Part shown: positions 18,223 to 27,241 of the stretch, one piece after another
How the letters are laid out: the number at the start of each line of letters is the position of its first letter
Position numbering within the stretch: position 1 is the stretch's first letter
Assembly: GCF_008386505.1 (NCBI RefSeq)
Contig: NZ_VUNZ01000002.1
Span: forward strand, 1 to 64,000
Source of the DNA: Chryseobacterium sediminis
GTDB taxonomy: Bacteria; Bacteroidota; Bacteroidia; Flavobacteriales; Weeksellaceae
Direction: 5' to 3'
Length of the DNA: 64,000 nt
Program-made: the position numbers and the translations under genes
Notes under the pieces: generated by a model
Databases searched by the model: none
Told to the model about the DNA's origin: nothing
What the model saw: only the letters and a program-made list of their open reading frames with translations

Positions 18223-19545
18223 TTATAAAATTCCTCTCGCTTTTATCTCCAGATATTTATTGATAACATCAATATTCAAATTTTCCGGAAGTGTATATAC
18301 GGTATAGATTCCATATTTGCGGAGTTCCTGAATAATGAGCTTCTTTTCAAATTCAAATTTCTCAGCAATAATCTCATCATATATTTCCTGCATATTTTCA
18401 GGGTTTTTGTTGGTAAGTGTCTGCAGTTCGGAATTTTTGAAAAATACAACTACCAGTAAATGGTTTTTCGCAATTCCACGCAGATATTTCAACTGTCGGT
18501 TCAGTCCATCCAGTGTTTCAAAGTTTGTAAAAAGCAGAATTAAACTTCTTTGATTGATTGAGTATTTCACATCCTGATACAAACGGTTGAAGTCGCTTTC
18601 AAAAAAATCCGTTTTAATATTGTAAAGTGCTTCGGAAATTTTTTTCAGCTGACCGGATTTATTATCAGCAGCAATTTTATTTTCAGCTTTTTTAGAAAAT
18701 GTCATCATTCCGGCTCTGTCTCCTTTTCTCAAAATAATATGAGACAATGCCATGGTTGCATTAATGGAATAATCCAGTAAACTTAGTCCGTTGAAAGGCA
18801 TTTTCATTGTACGTCCTTTATCTATCAGCATAAAAATACGCTGTGATTTTTCATCCTGAAACTGGTTAACCATCAAACGGTTTGTCTTCGACGTCGCTTT
18901 CCAGTTGATCGTTCTGATATCATCTCCGGGCACATATTCTTTGATCTGCTCAAATTCCATCGTGTGTCCCAGTTTTCTGACCTTTTTAATTCCTCCCAAT
19001 AAAAATTCACTTTGAATAGCCATCAATTCATATTTTCTGAGATGAATAAAGGACGGATAAGAAGGAAGCATAGCTTCTTTCTGAAAAACAAATCTTTTTG
19101 AAATCAAACCTAATGGTGAAGATGCATAAATATTCAAACCTCCGAAATGATACTCTCCTCTTTCTTTGGGCTCTAAAGAGTATTGAAAGAATGTATTTGC
19201 TCCCGAAGCAATCTGCTTTTCAATCAAAAAGTCTCTTTTCTGAAACTGGAACGGAATTTCATCAATAATCTTGGTGGCTATGGTAAAACTGTAATTATTT
19301 TTGATATCAATTTTTACAAAATTCTCATCTCCGTTAGACAGTTTTTCCGGTAATATTCTTTGAACCTGTAGCGCATTCTTTTGGTTAAAAAGCAACAGAA
19401 AATCTACCATTGCAGCCAAAAAACAGATCAGGAGTGCGATATGGGCTACCCACATCAGCACAGGAAAGAAAAATGTCAGGACATACAGAATCCCCACTCC
19501 GATGAGTGTAAAAAAGAAACGTGTATTGATGTATAAGTTTTTCAT
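18223..19545 (-). CDS. DUF58 domain protein
   Basis: 440 residues with two N-terminal membrane segments (residues 8-50) followed by a cytoplasmic or periplasmic DUF58 region. The diagnostic block FEQIKEYVPGDDIRTINWKA lies near residue 205 and leads into a von Willebrand A-like fold (RIFMLIDKGRTM, where the usual DxSxSM metal motif is degenerate). DUF58 proteins work with MoxR AAA+ ATPases, one of which is encoded upstream at 20060. The exact role in flavobacteria is unknown; cell-envelope or chaperone-like functions have been proposed. Confidence 0.9.
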   Translation of the reverse strand: MKNLYINTRFFFTLIGVGILYVLTFFFPVLMWVAHIALLICFLAAMVDFLLLFNQKNALQVQRILPEKLSNGDENFVKIDIKNNYSFTIATKIIDEIPFQFQKRDFLIEKQIASGANTFFQYSLEPKERGEYHFGGLNIYASSPLGLISKRFVFQKEAMLPSYPSFIHLRKYELMAIQSEFLLGGIKKVRKLGHTMEFEQIKEYVPGDDIRTINWKATSKTNRLMVNQFQDEKSQRIFMLIDKGRTMKMPFNGLSLLDYSINATMALSHIILRKGDRAGMMTFSKKAENKIAADNKSGQLKKISEALYNIKTDFFESDFNRLYQDVKYSINQRSLILLFTNFETLDGLNRQLKYLRGIAKNHLLVVVFFKNSELQTLTNKNPENMQEIYDEIIAEKFEFEKKLIIQELRKYGIYTVYTLPENLNIDVINKYLEIKARGIL

Positions 19546-19555
19546 TATTTAGTTT

Positions 19556-20059
19556 GCAGGTTGCAGATTATAGGTTTTTAGGAGGACGTTTATTAGCTCT
19601 ATCTCTTTCATTTTTATTGTTGGAGTGAGTTTATTAATCCGTTCAGCATTTTAGATATTTCTATAATCTTTTCATTTAGTTTTAAATAATCGTCTTCATT
19701 TAAAAATTTGAGATTTTTTGAGATAATTAATTGTGTTTCTACTTCTGCACAACTTCCTCGAGATATTTTTAAAAATTGTAGATAATCAGGTTTACTTCTT
19801 CTTGAGTTTCCTTCGGCAATATTAGATGGTATAGAGACAGAAGCCCTTCTGATTTGTGATATCAATCCGTAGATCTCATCTTTAGGAAAAACCTCTGTAG
19901 TTTTATAAATTTCAGTAACAAGATCTATAGATTTCTGCCAAACTAAAAGCTCTTTAAAATTTGCCATATTGAATATTTTGTCCTTTAATTAGTTTTTGGC
20001 TATCCATTCCCAGCTACCTGCTACCTGCCACCTATTATCAACTACCTATTATCAACTAC
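19556..20059. mobile_element. Four-helix-bundle gene unit with imperfect inverted flanks (copy A)
   Basis: The gene at 19614-19967 is bounded by GCAGGTTGCAG (19556-19566) and by CTGCTACCTGC (20018-20028), whose complement GCAGGTAGCAG differs at one position. Next to these, GATTATAGG on the left matches GATAATAGG repeated twice on the inverted right side. The unit fills exactly the space between the DUF58 gene and the MoxR stop codon. No target duplication is obvious. Whether it moves is inference. Confidence 0.45.
19614..19967 (-). CDS. Four-helix bundle protein (23S rRNA intervening-sequence type), copy A
   Basis: 117 residues with the hallmark blocks FKELLVWQKSIDLVTEIYK at the N-terminus and the ISQIRRASVSIPSNIAEGNS motif near residue 37. 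Proteins of this family are found inside 23S rRNA intervening sequences and as scattered free genes; the Avd accessory protein of diversity-generating retroelements has the same fold. The molecular role is unknown. It interrupts the DUF58-MoxR neighbourhood and is flanked by simple repeats. Only about a quarter to a third identical by eye to copy B at 53330. Confidence 0.88.
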   Translation of the reverse strand: MANFKELLVWQKSIDLVTEIYKTTEVFPKDEIYGLISQIRRASVSIPSNIAEGNSRRSKPDYLQFLKISRGSCAEVETQLIISKNLKFLNEDDYLKLNEKIIEISKMLNGLINSLQQ

Positions 20060-20062
20060 CTA
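20010..20062. repeat. CTACCT / TATTATCAA tandem repeat
   Basis: Units of CTACCTG, then two copies of CCTATTATCAACTA, then CTACC. It is the right flank of the four-helix-bundle unit, and its last bases supply the stop codon of the MoxR gene. A related string CTGCTACCTAC lies at 35482-35492 between recJ and nadD. Confidence 0.6.
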
Positions 20063-21091
20063 CCTAGGAATCTCTATTCCTTCTAAAATCTGGCGGATAA
20101 TCTCATCTGCGGTTAAACCTTCCATTTCTCTTTCCGGAGATACAATTACCCTGTGTCTTAAAACTGCGTAGCTTGCTTCTTTAATATCTTCAGGAGTCAC
20201 AAAATCTCTTCCTCTCAGCGCTGCAAATGCTTTTGATGCGGTAAGAAGTGCCAATGAAGCTCGCGGTGAAGCTCCCAAATACAAGAACTGGTTTTCTCTT
20301 GTATTGATGATAATCTTAGCAATATATTCCATCAGCTGACTTTCCACAATGATTTCTTTTACCAGATGCTGGTAGTTTTTCAATTGCTCAGCGGTAATTA
20401 CACGGTTTACCCCTTCAGTTTTATCTTCTTTTTTACTTTCGTGCTGATTTTTAATGATCGCGATTTCCTGCTCAAGAGTAGGATATCCTACATTGATTTT
20501 GAATAAGAAACGGTCAAGCTGAGCTTCCGGAAGTCTGTATGTCCCTTCATGCTCTATAGGGTTTTGTGTAGCGATAACAAGGAAAGGCTCTTCCAGGATA
20601 TAACGTGTCCCGTCCATCGTGATTTGTCTTTCTTCCATTACTTCAAATAATGCAGACTGTGTTTTTGCGGGCGATCTGTTGATCTCATCAATCAGAATGA
20701 AGTTGGAGAAGATAGGTCCTTTCTTAAATTCAAATTCTGAGTTTTTTACGTTGAATACAGATGTTCCCAAAATATCAGAAGGCATTAGATCCGGCGTGAA
20801 CTGAATTCTGCTGAAACCTACATCAATGGTTTTAGCCAGTAATTTCGCTGTGATGGTTTTGGCTACTCCGGGAACACCTTCAATCAAAACGTGTCCGTTT
20901 GAAAGTAATGCGGCCAAAAGATGTTCAATCATTTTCTCCTGCCCTACGATTACTTTTCCGATCTCAGATTTTACTTTCTCTAAGCTTGCGCGAAGTTCAA
21001 TCATATCAATTCTCGACTGAAACTGCTCTTCCTGTTTATTAAGATTGATAGAGCTTTGGTTTTCTATATTGGCGTTATCAAAATTTTCCAT
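20060..21091 (-). CDS. MoxR-family AAA+ ATPase
   Basis: 343 residues from the preferred start at MENFDNANIE; an open frame extends 12 codons further upstream (to 21127), but those residues are not typical. AAA_3 domain with Walker A GVPGVAKT, Walker B in FILIDEINRSP, sensor region FLVIATQNPIEHEGTY, and the C-terminal lid with SPRASLALL. It acts as a chaperone-like ATPase on partner proteins such as the neighbouring DUF58 protein. Its last codons run into the CTACCT repeat flanking copy A. Confidence 0.94.
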   Translation of the reverse strand: MENFDNANIENQSSINLNKQEEQFQSRIDMIELRASLEKVKSEIGKVIVGQEKMIEHLLAALLSNGHVLIEGVPGVAKTITAKLLAKTIDVGFSRIQFTPDLMPSDILGTSVFNVKNSEFEFKKGPIFSNFILIDEINRSPAKTQSALFEVMEERQITMDGTRYILEEPFLVIATQNPIEHEGTYRLPEAQLDRFLFKINVGYPTLEQEIAIIKNQHESKKEDKTEGVNRVITAEQLKNYQHLVKEIIVESQLMEYIAKIIINTRENQFLYLGASPRASLALLTASKAFAALRGRDFVTPEDIKEASYAVLRHRVIVSPEREMEGLTADEIIRQILEGIEIPR

Positions 21092-21201
21092 AATAAATTT
21101 TATTTGGATCAGTCTGACAATGAACAACGGTATTCCTTCATGTGAATTGTCGTTATCAGCATTGAAAAACTGTTACATCGTTAGGTTATTATATTGTTAT
21201 A

Positions 21202-22359
21202 TTATTTAAGTATTTCATCAAGGATTTTATTGATCCTTGTAAGATCTTCTTTTATTACACTGGCGTAAGGATCCTGCCCTTTTTTAATAAGCATTATAGC
21301 TTCATTGATCATCTCCATGCTTTTCCCGGTTTTCAGTTGTAGTTTTTTTGCAAACTCTTCATCCAAGTGCTGGGTATCTATCAACAGATCCATTCTCACT
21401 TTGTTCAAAAAATACTGAGCTTTCTTCGCCATCATATCATGGAAATCACCTTCCTGAAGATACAGATTTCCAATACTTTTCACAAAATCTAAAGAGGTAT
21501 TTCTCAATGGCTCTGTTACCGGCACTATTCTCTGTTTTCTTTTTGCATTAAAGAAAATGAAAAGAACGAACCCTCCTAAAAATACCCACCACGCATATTT
21601 TAAAGCCGGATTTGATAATACAAATCTCATGAAGAAACGTGATGTTGAACTTTTATTGGATACAAACCAAAGGGTTTCCCTATCCGGAAGATATGAAAAT
21701 ACATCCTGAGCATATTTTACATTTCCAGGTTTCAGAAGATAATAATTCGTAAGAAAAAGAGGTTCAGTATGGGCGTAGATATATCCTTTCCCAAATTTCA
21801 CTTTAATAAAGTTGGCCTGATCTGTATTCTTCTTCTCCACCGTTTTCCCCAGGACTTCAACTTTAGGTTTAATGAATGAAAATCCTCTTCCAGACGGAAA
21901 TTTATCTAATGTAATAAAATCATTCTGATATTTTGTGTCGGTAAGTTTAAGTACGTTTTCCTCTTCAAAAGAGATTTCGGAATCATAATATCCAATACTG
22001 TCTGAAATTTCTTTCGGCATACGGGTTACCATCAAAAAAGCATCCGATCCCTCAGAAACTTGATTGAGGATTTTTTTCCATGATTCTCCGTCAATGTTGT
22101 TTTCAATAACAACGATATTATGAACCCCTTTTTTGTGCTGGTTGTAATATTCGTAAGGAATCTGCTCAATTTTCTTCAGATTATTTTTAAAAAGATATTG
22201 AGATTCTTTATTAAAAATAAACAGTCCGAACGGAGACTTTTCATTGATGTCAAAATTCTTGCGCCAGTCTGTCGTTTCTTTTTTGTTAACTTCAAGCAAT
22301 GCCAAAATAACCATCACAATGATGAAAATTGCAGCATATGTTTTGAAAGTTTTATTCAT
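21202..22359 (-). CDS. DUF4350 domain membrane protein
   Basis: 385 residues: one N-terminal membrane segment (residues 8-24), a soluble region with a DUF4350-type fold between the membranes (INEKSPFGLFIFNKE; GKGYIYAHTEPLFLTNYYLL), a second membrane segment near 255-270, and a cytoplasmic tail of about 110 residues. Belongs to the MoxR/DUF58/DUF4129/SpoIIM set. Function unknown; in such clusters it is taken to be part of a membrane complex. 11 nt downstream of the DUF4129 gene. Confidence 0.8.
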   Translation of the reverse strand: MNKTFKTYAAIFIIVMVILALLEVNKKETTDWRKNFDINEKSPFGLFIFNKESQYLFKNNLKKIEQIPYEYYNQHKKGVHNIVVIENNIDGESWKKILNQVSEGSDAFLMVTRMPKEISDSIGYYDSEISFEEENVLKLTDTKYQNDFITLDKFPSGRGFSFIKPKVEVLGKTVEKKNTDQANFIKVKFGKGYIYAHTEPLFLTNYYLLKPGNVKYAQDVFSYLPDRETLWFVSNKSSTSRFFMRFVLSNPALKYAWWVFLGGFVLFIFFNAKRKQRIVPVTEPLRNTSLDFVKSIGNLYLQEGDFHDMMAKKAQYFLNKVRMDLLIDTQHLDEEFAKKLQLKTGKSMEMINEAIMLIKKGQDPYASVIKEDLTRINKILDEILK

Positions 22360-22370
22360 GGTTATTATTG

Positions 22371-23171
22371 TTAAGGTTTAAATGCCTGATATTGATTTTT
22401 AAATTTCTGGTAGCTCTGTTCTTCAATACTGAATTCTCCATACCAGACATAATCAAAGATATAAGACAAATTAGAAAAGTCGTTTTTCAGATGAGGAGCT
22501 TTTAACTCTGTTGCATAATCCTTATTTGTTTTCTCCGGATTCCAGTTGATCAGTTTTTTATCGCTCAGCTTTTTAAGAGCAAACAGGAACTGGTAACGAA
22601 CTGCAGAACGATAATCTCCTGCCAGTTCAAATTTCGCAATACTTTCAGGGAAATTGATTTCATGGATATTTTCATGGAGTTCCTGCACATTGAGATCCAA
22701 TTTTTTATTCTTTTTACCAAAAATAAAGTTCCCATCTTTTCCCATGATATATTTAATGATGAAATACAACAGAAAACCTACCAGGATGATCGCAAACAGA
22801 CGGATAAGGACTGCAGTAAATTCCCCCGACTTTGTCAATGCTGTTTCCCCAAAAATTCCCTGTATAATCTGATTGAGCTTCCGCATCAGCTTTTGAAAGA
22901 AAGACTCTCTTGGCTTTGATACGGAATAGTCAAATTCATTTCCTTTATATCTTGACGGAATATTTTCTTTGAATGTTTTCGGATAGACTGTATTCTCTGA
23001 TATCGGATTTTTCATCAGTACAGAATCTGCACGCAGCATATTTCTGTAATGTCCGGTTGTATATAGTGAATCTCCAAGATACTCATCAGCAGAATTATCA
23101 TCCTGAGCCTGAACCAGCCCAAGGGAGAAAAAAAGCAGTATGAAAAAGAAAATTCTATTCATTGATTCCAA
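22371..23171 (-). CDS. DUF4129 domain membrane protein
   Basis: 266 residues with a Sec signal peptide (residues 1-22, ending in VQAQ), a periplasmic stretch, one membrane segment at about 120-140 and a C-terminal DUF4129 region (YRSAVRYQFLFALKKLSDK). DUF4129 proteins accompany DUF58 and MoxR in many bacteria. The start overlaps the upstream membrane protein gene by 17 nt, indicating translational coupling. Confidence 0.82.
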   Translation of the reverse strand: MESMNRIFFFILLFFSLGLVQAQDDNSADEYLGDSLYTTGHYRNMLRADSVLMKNPISENTVYPKTFKENIPSRYKGNEFDYSVSKPRESFFQKLMRKLNQIIQGIFGETALTKSGEFTAVLIRLFAIILVGFLLYFIIKYIMGKDGNFIFGKKNKKLDLNVQELHENIHEINFPESIAKFELAGDYRSAVRYQFLFALKKLSDKKLINWNPEKTNKDYATELKAPHLKNDFSNLSYIFDYVWYGEFSIEEQSYQKFKNQYQAFKP

Positions 23172-24117
23172 TCGTATCTATTTCTGCAAGTTCTACTTTC
23201 TGATGAAGATCTGTTCTGCTGTCATAATACATCAATCCTGCATTCACATACATCAGGTTTGAAAGAAAAAATGAAATCAACATTGAAACTCCATAGAATA
23301 CAAAAAACAAAATTCCCGCAGTTCCGGTAAAAGGATTCTGCTCAAAATTACCATCTGGTGTAGACGTAAGAAGCGATCCGTAAAAGAATATCATCGGAAT
23401 AAACGTGAATATAGAGGTTATCATGTAAATAATAATAAACATCACAAATGCTGATCCCCAATATTTCCAGTACGGAGATTTCTCACTCCCGTTAGGATAA
23501 GAAAACTGCGATCGTAAAGCGTAACTCAGACTTCCCCAGAAACCTCTGTCCGAATTGAAATAATCATACATCAGAAATGTAGTAAAATTAAATATCGTTG
23601 GGTAAAGAATCAGAATCAGAAAAAATCCGATAACAATTAGAACGAGGATATAAGAAAACCCTACGACAAACAAAACCGCCGGAGTAACAATAAAGATCAT
23701 ACCCAGACACAGCTTAGCGATTCTCCCTGCATTGCTTTTAAAATCATGCAGAATTTCATCCGCTTTTATCTTATCTGCACCTTCTGCAATTCTTTTTAAA
23801 TAAAAAACAGGATACAGGTAATTGACAATCATCAGAACCATAAAAAGCAGGAAAGTAAGTAATCCCACTGTAATCAGCATGCCGGCATTATCCGAAAAAT
23901 ACTGTTCAAAATAATACGTTTCACCTCCAAGATTAGATCCGAATATCTGAGAAAAGAGTTCTTTATACCCGAAAATCATTACGGTTACCATTAAGATCAA
24001 AAGCAGACCATTGATCAGAATATAGTTCTTAAAATAATTCTTCCCGTATAATTTGAAGAAATTAAAACTATCGCTGATAAAGTTTCCAAAATCTCTCTTT
24101 TTATAAAATTGTATCAT
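23155..24117 (-). CDS. Polytopic membrane protein of the DUF58/SpoIIM cluster
   Basis: 320 residues from the start MIQFYKKRDFGNF; ten further codons are open upstream, but this start gives a 17-nt overlap with the SpoIIM gene, as in the next junction. About six to seven membrane segments (residues 33-50, 82-105, 133-185, 222-245, 265-290). Homologues in flavobacteria are hypothetical or loosely annotated. Function unknown; fixed genomic position between SpoIIM and DUF4129 suggests it belongs to the same complex. Confidence 0.75.
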   Translation of the reverse strand: MIQFYKKRDFGNFISDSFNFFKLYGKNYFKNYILINGLLLILMVTVMIFGYKELFSQIFGSNLGGETYYFEQYFSDNAGMLITVGLLTFLLFMVLMIVNYLYPVFYLKRIAEGADKIKADEILHDFKSNAGRIAKLCLGMIFIVTPAVLFVVGFSYILVLIVIGFFLILILYPTIFNFTTFLMYDYFNSDRGFWGSLSYALRSQFSYPNGSEKSPYWKYWGSAFVMFIIIYMITSIFTFIPMIFFYGSLLTSTPDGNFEQNPFTGTAGILFFVFYGVSMLISFFLSNLMYVNAGLMYYDSRTDLHQKVELAEIDTIGINE

Positions 24118-25084
24118 TGATGTGCTTATTAGTTTTTTTATAGACAACAGACGGATATATAAAATAATAGAATCCTATAATTGCCAATGAACCGAAAATA
24201 ATGATCAGATTAAGAAACAAAGGCATCTTCAAAGCATGTCTTGTAACATAACCTTCTATGATCCCTGCACAAATGGTGAAAGGAATAGTACTTAAAAATA
24301 TTTTAAATGAATCTTTAAATCCTTTTTTAAAAGAATTAAACCTTGAAAACGTTCTCGGAAATAAAATAGATGCCCCCAAAATCAATCCGCACATCGCTTC
24401 CACTACCATAGCAAAGATCTCAAAAACTCCGTGAAGCCATATCCCTCTTGCACTATCTTTTAATGCTCCGTAATCATAGAAAAAATACTGGAAAGCGCCT
24501 AGCATCACACTATTAGAAAGCAATGCGAATAGTGTTCCCACTCCTCCTGCAATTCCGTAAATATACAGTTTCGCTCCTACCTGAATATTATTAAAAATAA
24601 TCCCGATGGTACTTCCCCATGTACTTCCACTCTGATAAACCCCTACCGCATTATTATGTTTAATATTTTCAATGGTTTCATTTACGTAGCCTTCTCCCAA
24701 AATAATATTAACAAAGTCTTTATCATAAATGGCAGATAACACTCCTATTGAGGTAAACAAAATGAAAAAGAGAAAAGCATACATCAGATACCGCCTGTAC
24801 TGATAGATCAGCAACGGAACTTCAGTCTTGAAAAAATAAACAAGCCTGTTCTCTTCTACTCTTTTTGTTTTATAAATCTTCTGAAATATCTGGGCAGATA
24901 AATGATTCAGGTAAACAGTGGTATTGCTTTTCGGATAATAAGTCTGCGCAAAAGAAAGATCATTAATCAGGTTAATATACAATGAAGACAGGTCATCAGG
25001 ATTTTTTTTAATTTTCCCTTGAATAACCTGTTCTATTCCCAACCATTTTTCTTTATTTTGTTTAATGAAATAAACTTCTCTCAT
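24101..25084 (-). CDS. Stage II sporulation protein M (SpoIIM) family membrane protein
   Basis: 327 residues. A cytoplasmic N-terminal 100 residues (MREVYFIKQNKEKWLG) is followed by the SpoIIM/DUF95 membrane domain with about six segments; the block LWLHGVFEIFAMVVEAMCGL is diagnostic. In Bacillus SpoIIM acts in engulfment; in non-sporulating bacteria it is found with RDD, DUF58 and MoxR genes and its role is unclear. First gene of the leftward set, divergent from the RDD gene 28 nt away. Confidence 0.88.
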   Translation of the reverse strand: MREVYFIKQNKEKWLGIEQVIQGKIKKNPDDLSSLYINLINDLSFAQTYYPKSNTTVYLNHLSAQIFQKIYKTKRVEENRLVYFFKTEVPLLIYQYRRYLMYAFLFFILFTSIGVLSAIYDKDFVNIILGEGYVNETIENIKHNNAVGVYQSGSTWGSTIGIIFNNIQVGAKLYIYGIAGGVGTLFALLSNSVMLGAFQYFFYDYGALKDSARGIWLHGVFEIFAMVVEAMCGLILGASILFPRTFSRFNSFKKGFKDSFKIFLSTIPFTICAGIIEGYVTRHALKMPLFLNLIIIFGSLAIIGFYYFIYPSVVYKKTNKHINDTIL

Positions 25085-25112
25085 AATTGTTAAGGCTAAA
25101 ATAATAAAAAAT

Positions 25113-25862
25113 ATGTCTCAAATTGCGATAAATACCTCACAAAATGTAAATATTAATTTTAATATTGCAGGCGTAGGAGAAAGGATGCTTGCCTTTATTA
25201 TTGATCTTCTGATCAGGATAGCTTATGTGGTAATCACCCTGTATTTGTTCTTCAATATTTTTGACCTGGGGTATTTGCTAGACGGCCTTGATGAATGGTC
25301 TATAAGAGCTGTATATCTTATCCTTACTTTTCCTATTTACATTTATCCACTCGTGTTGGAAAGCTTAATGGAAGGCCAGACACCCGGCAAAAAACTGATG
25401 AAAATAAAAGTGGTAAAGATTGATGGTTATCAGGCAAGTTTCGCAGATTATATGATCCGCTGGGTTTTCAGAATTGTTGATGTATCATTTGCCGGAGTTA
25501 TTGGACTTATCTCTATGATTGTTTCTAAAAACAACCAGCGCTTGGGTGATATCGCTTCCGGAACCGCCGTCATTTCTCTAAAAAACAACATCAACATCTC
25601 CCATACAATTCTGGAGAATATTCACGAAGATTACATTCCTTCTTTTCCTCAGGTCATTGCTCTAAGTGATAATGATATGAGAATCATCAAAGATAATTAT
25701 ACCAAAGCCCTGAAAGTAGACGACCGCCAGATCATCAGTAAGTTGTCTGAAAAAATCAAAAGTATTCTGAAACTTGAGATAGATGCCACTAAAATGACAG
25801 AAAGACAGTTTATTAATGTGATTATTAAAGATTACAATTATTATACAGGAAAAGACAGTTAA
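25113..25862 (+). CDS. RDD-family membrane protein
   Basis: 249 residues: about three to four membrane segments in the first 150 residues with the RDD signatures RMLAFIIDLLIRIAYVV and GQTPGKKLMKIKVVKIDG, then a cytoplasmic tail of about 90 residues. RDD proteins are small transporters or membrane partners; some act as Na+(Li+)/H+ antiporters. Divergently placed from the SpoIIM gene, a conserved arrangement with the MoxR/DUF58 set. Confidence 0.87.
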   Translation: MSQIAINTSQNVNINFNIAGVGERMLAFIIDLLIRIAYVVITLYLFFNIFDLGYLLDGLDEWSIRAVYLILTFPIYIYPLVLESLMEGQTPGKKLMKIKVVKIDGYQASFADYMIRWVFRIVDVSFAGVIGLISMIVSKNNQRLGDIASGTAVISLKNNINISHTILENIHEDYIPSFPQVIALSDNDMRIIKDNYTKALKVDDRQIISKLSEKIKSILKLEIDATKMTERQFINVIIKDYNYYTGKDS

Positions 25863-25990
25863 TAGTGTCTATCGTCAATTTTGCTTCGCAATTGAATGGT
25901 CAATTTAAAAGCATCTAAATTAAAAGTTAAGCTTATTGCTTATGTAAGGTCGGTGCAATTTTTGTATCTTTAATTGTAAAGTTCAGAATC

Positions 25991-26281
25991 ATGAAATTTG
26001 AAAACAATAAATCTGGGAACGGCGGAGTTCTTACTCTAAACAATGAAATAAAAGAAGTAGGCAGACTTACCTACACTATTTTCCCTGAAGATAACAAACT
26101 TATCATTTCATTTGTTCTTGTACATCCTGAGTTTGAAGGCAGAGGAATGGGAAAATTCTTAGTGGAAGAAGCCATCAAATTTGCCAGAGAAAATAAATGG
26201 AAAGTATATCCGCACTGTTCTTACGCAAGATCTGTGATGATGAGAATGAGTGATGTAGATGATATTTTTTTAAAGAATTAA
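25991..26281 (+). CDS. Small GNAT-like N-acetyltransferase (YidJ/Gcn5-related type)
   Basis: 96 residues. The acetyl-CoA loop is seen in VHPEFEGRGMGKFLVEEAI, and KVYPHCSYARSVMMR is the usual end block of the small GNAT family (GCN5-related, COG2388). The substrate is unknown. The stop codon overlaps the convergent glycosyltransferase gene by 12 nt, so the two transcripts overlap at their 3' ends. Confidence 0.88.
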   Translation: MKFENNKSGNGGVLTLNNEIKEVGRLTYTIFPEDNKLIISFVLVHPEFEGRGMGKFLVEEAIKFARENKWKVYPHCSYARSVMMRMSDVDDIFLKN

Positions 26282-27241
26282 AACCTCATTCAATAAAATA
26301 TCTTCAATATCATCTGGATAATCTACTTTAAGATGATGATCAGAAGCAACCCATTCCATGATTTCCTGGAGATTTAAAACTTTAGAATTGGGTATTCCCA
26401 TTTTGTCAAGAGCGCATGCATTACATTCCTGTTCATATTGATTGTGGATAGGAATTACGAACAGTTTTTTGTTCATAAACAATGCTTCTGCGGGGGATTC
26501 AAAACCTGCATTGCATAAAATTCCTTCGCAGCCTTCAAAGTATTTAAGGTACTGGCTTTCATCTATGGGAAATACTTCCACATTTTTTACTTTAACCTGT
26601 ACTTTGCTGTATTTTGAAAACACCTTCCATTCAACAGGAATTTTTCTTAAAACCTTGATGATATTTTCATCAGCAAAACTCGGAAGATAGACAAGATAAT
26701 ATCCCTGTTTATAAGGATTAAGATTTCTTATTTTTCTTCTGATCACAGGTTTTTTGATCTGGGGATGATAATTTTCAAAGTGAAATCCTATTTTTCTTTC
26801 ACTGGGAACATAGTATTTTAAAATCATTTCTCCCAAAAAGTCTTTTTTCTTTGGTTTTGGTGTTTCCGGAAAGCTCATAGAAGCCTGATGGCTCAATTCT
26901 ATCATGGGAAGCTTTTTCAGTTTTGAAGCCCAGCCTGTCAGAGGCTCATAATCATTAATGATCAAATCATACTTTGAGAGTTCCAATTCTTTTATTGTTC
27001 TGGCTGCTTCAAGGAATTTATTTTCGGTAAACGTTTTTCGGTAGGACAAACCGCCTGTTTTGTTATAAAGAAGGGAAATACCTCTGTATTGGAAATTGAT
27101 GTCAAAATCAGCCTTTAATTGAGATTGATGCCCGCTGATCAATGTATCAACGGAAGCATATTTTTTGAGAAGAGGAATAATTTCCTGCGCTCTGGCAACG
27201 TGGCCGTTTCCAGTACCCTGGAATGCGTACAAAATCTTCAT
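26270..27241 (-). CDS. MJ1255/VC2487-type glycosyltransferase
   Basis: 323 residues of the GT-B fold. The N-terminus ILYAFQGTGNGHVARAQEI and the acceptor-side YDLIINDYEPL match the family once described as MJ1255/VC2487; the donor-binding end is CEGILCNAGFESPAEALFM. It transfers a sugar to an unknown acceptor; envelope glycolipid is likely given the partner gene. Its ATG directly follows the stop of the LpxH-like gene with no gap, so the two are translated together. Confidence 0.85.
   Translation of the reverse strand: MKILYAFQGTGNGHVARAQEIIPLLKKYASVDTLISGHQSQLKADFDINFQYRGISLLYNKTGGLSYRKTFTENKFLEAARTIKELELSKYDLIINDYEPLTGWASKLKKLPMIELSHQASMSFPETPKPKKKDFLGEMILKYYVPSERKIGFHFENYHPQIKKPVIRRKIRNLNPYKQGYYLVYLPSFADENIIKVLRKIPVEWKVFSKYSKVQVKVKNVEVFPIDESQYLKYFEGCEGILCNAGFESPAEALFMNKKLFVIPIHNQYEQECNACALDKMGIPNSKVLNLQEIMEWVASDHHLKVDYPDDIEDILLNEVLIL

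Noticed and set aside
21092..21127. 12-codon N-terminal extension of the MoxR ATPase
   Set aside because: Hydrophobic MFIVRLIQIKFI is not typical of the cytosolic family; the Met at 21091 gives the expected start.
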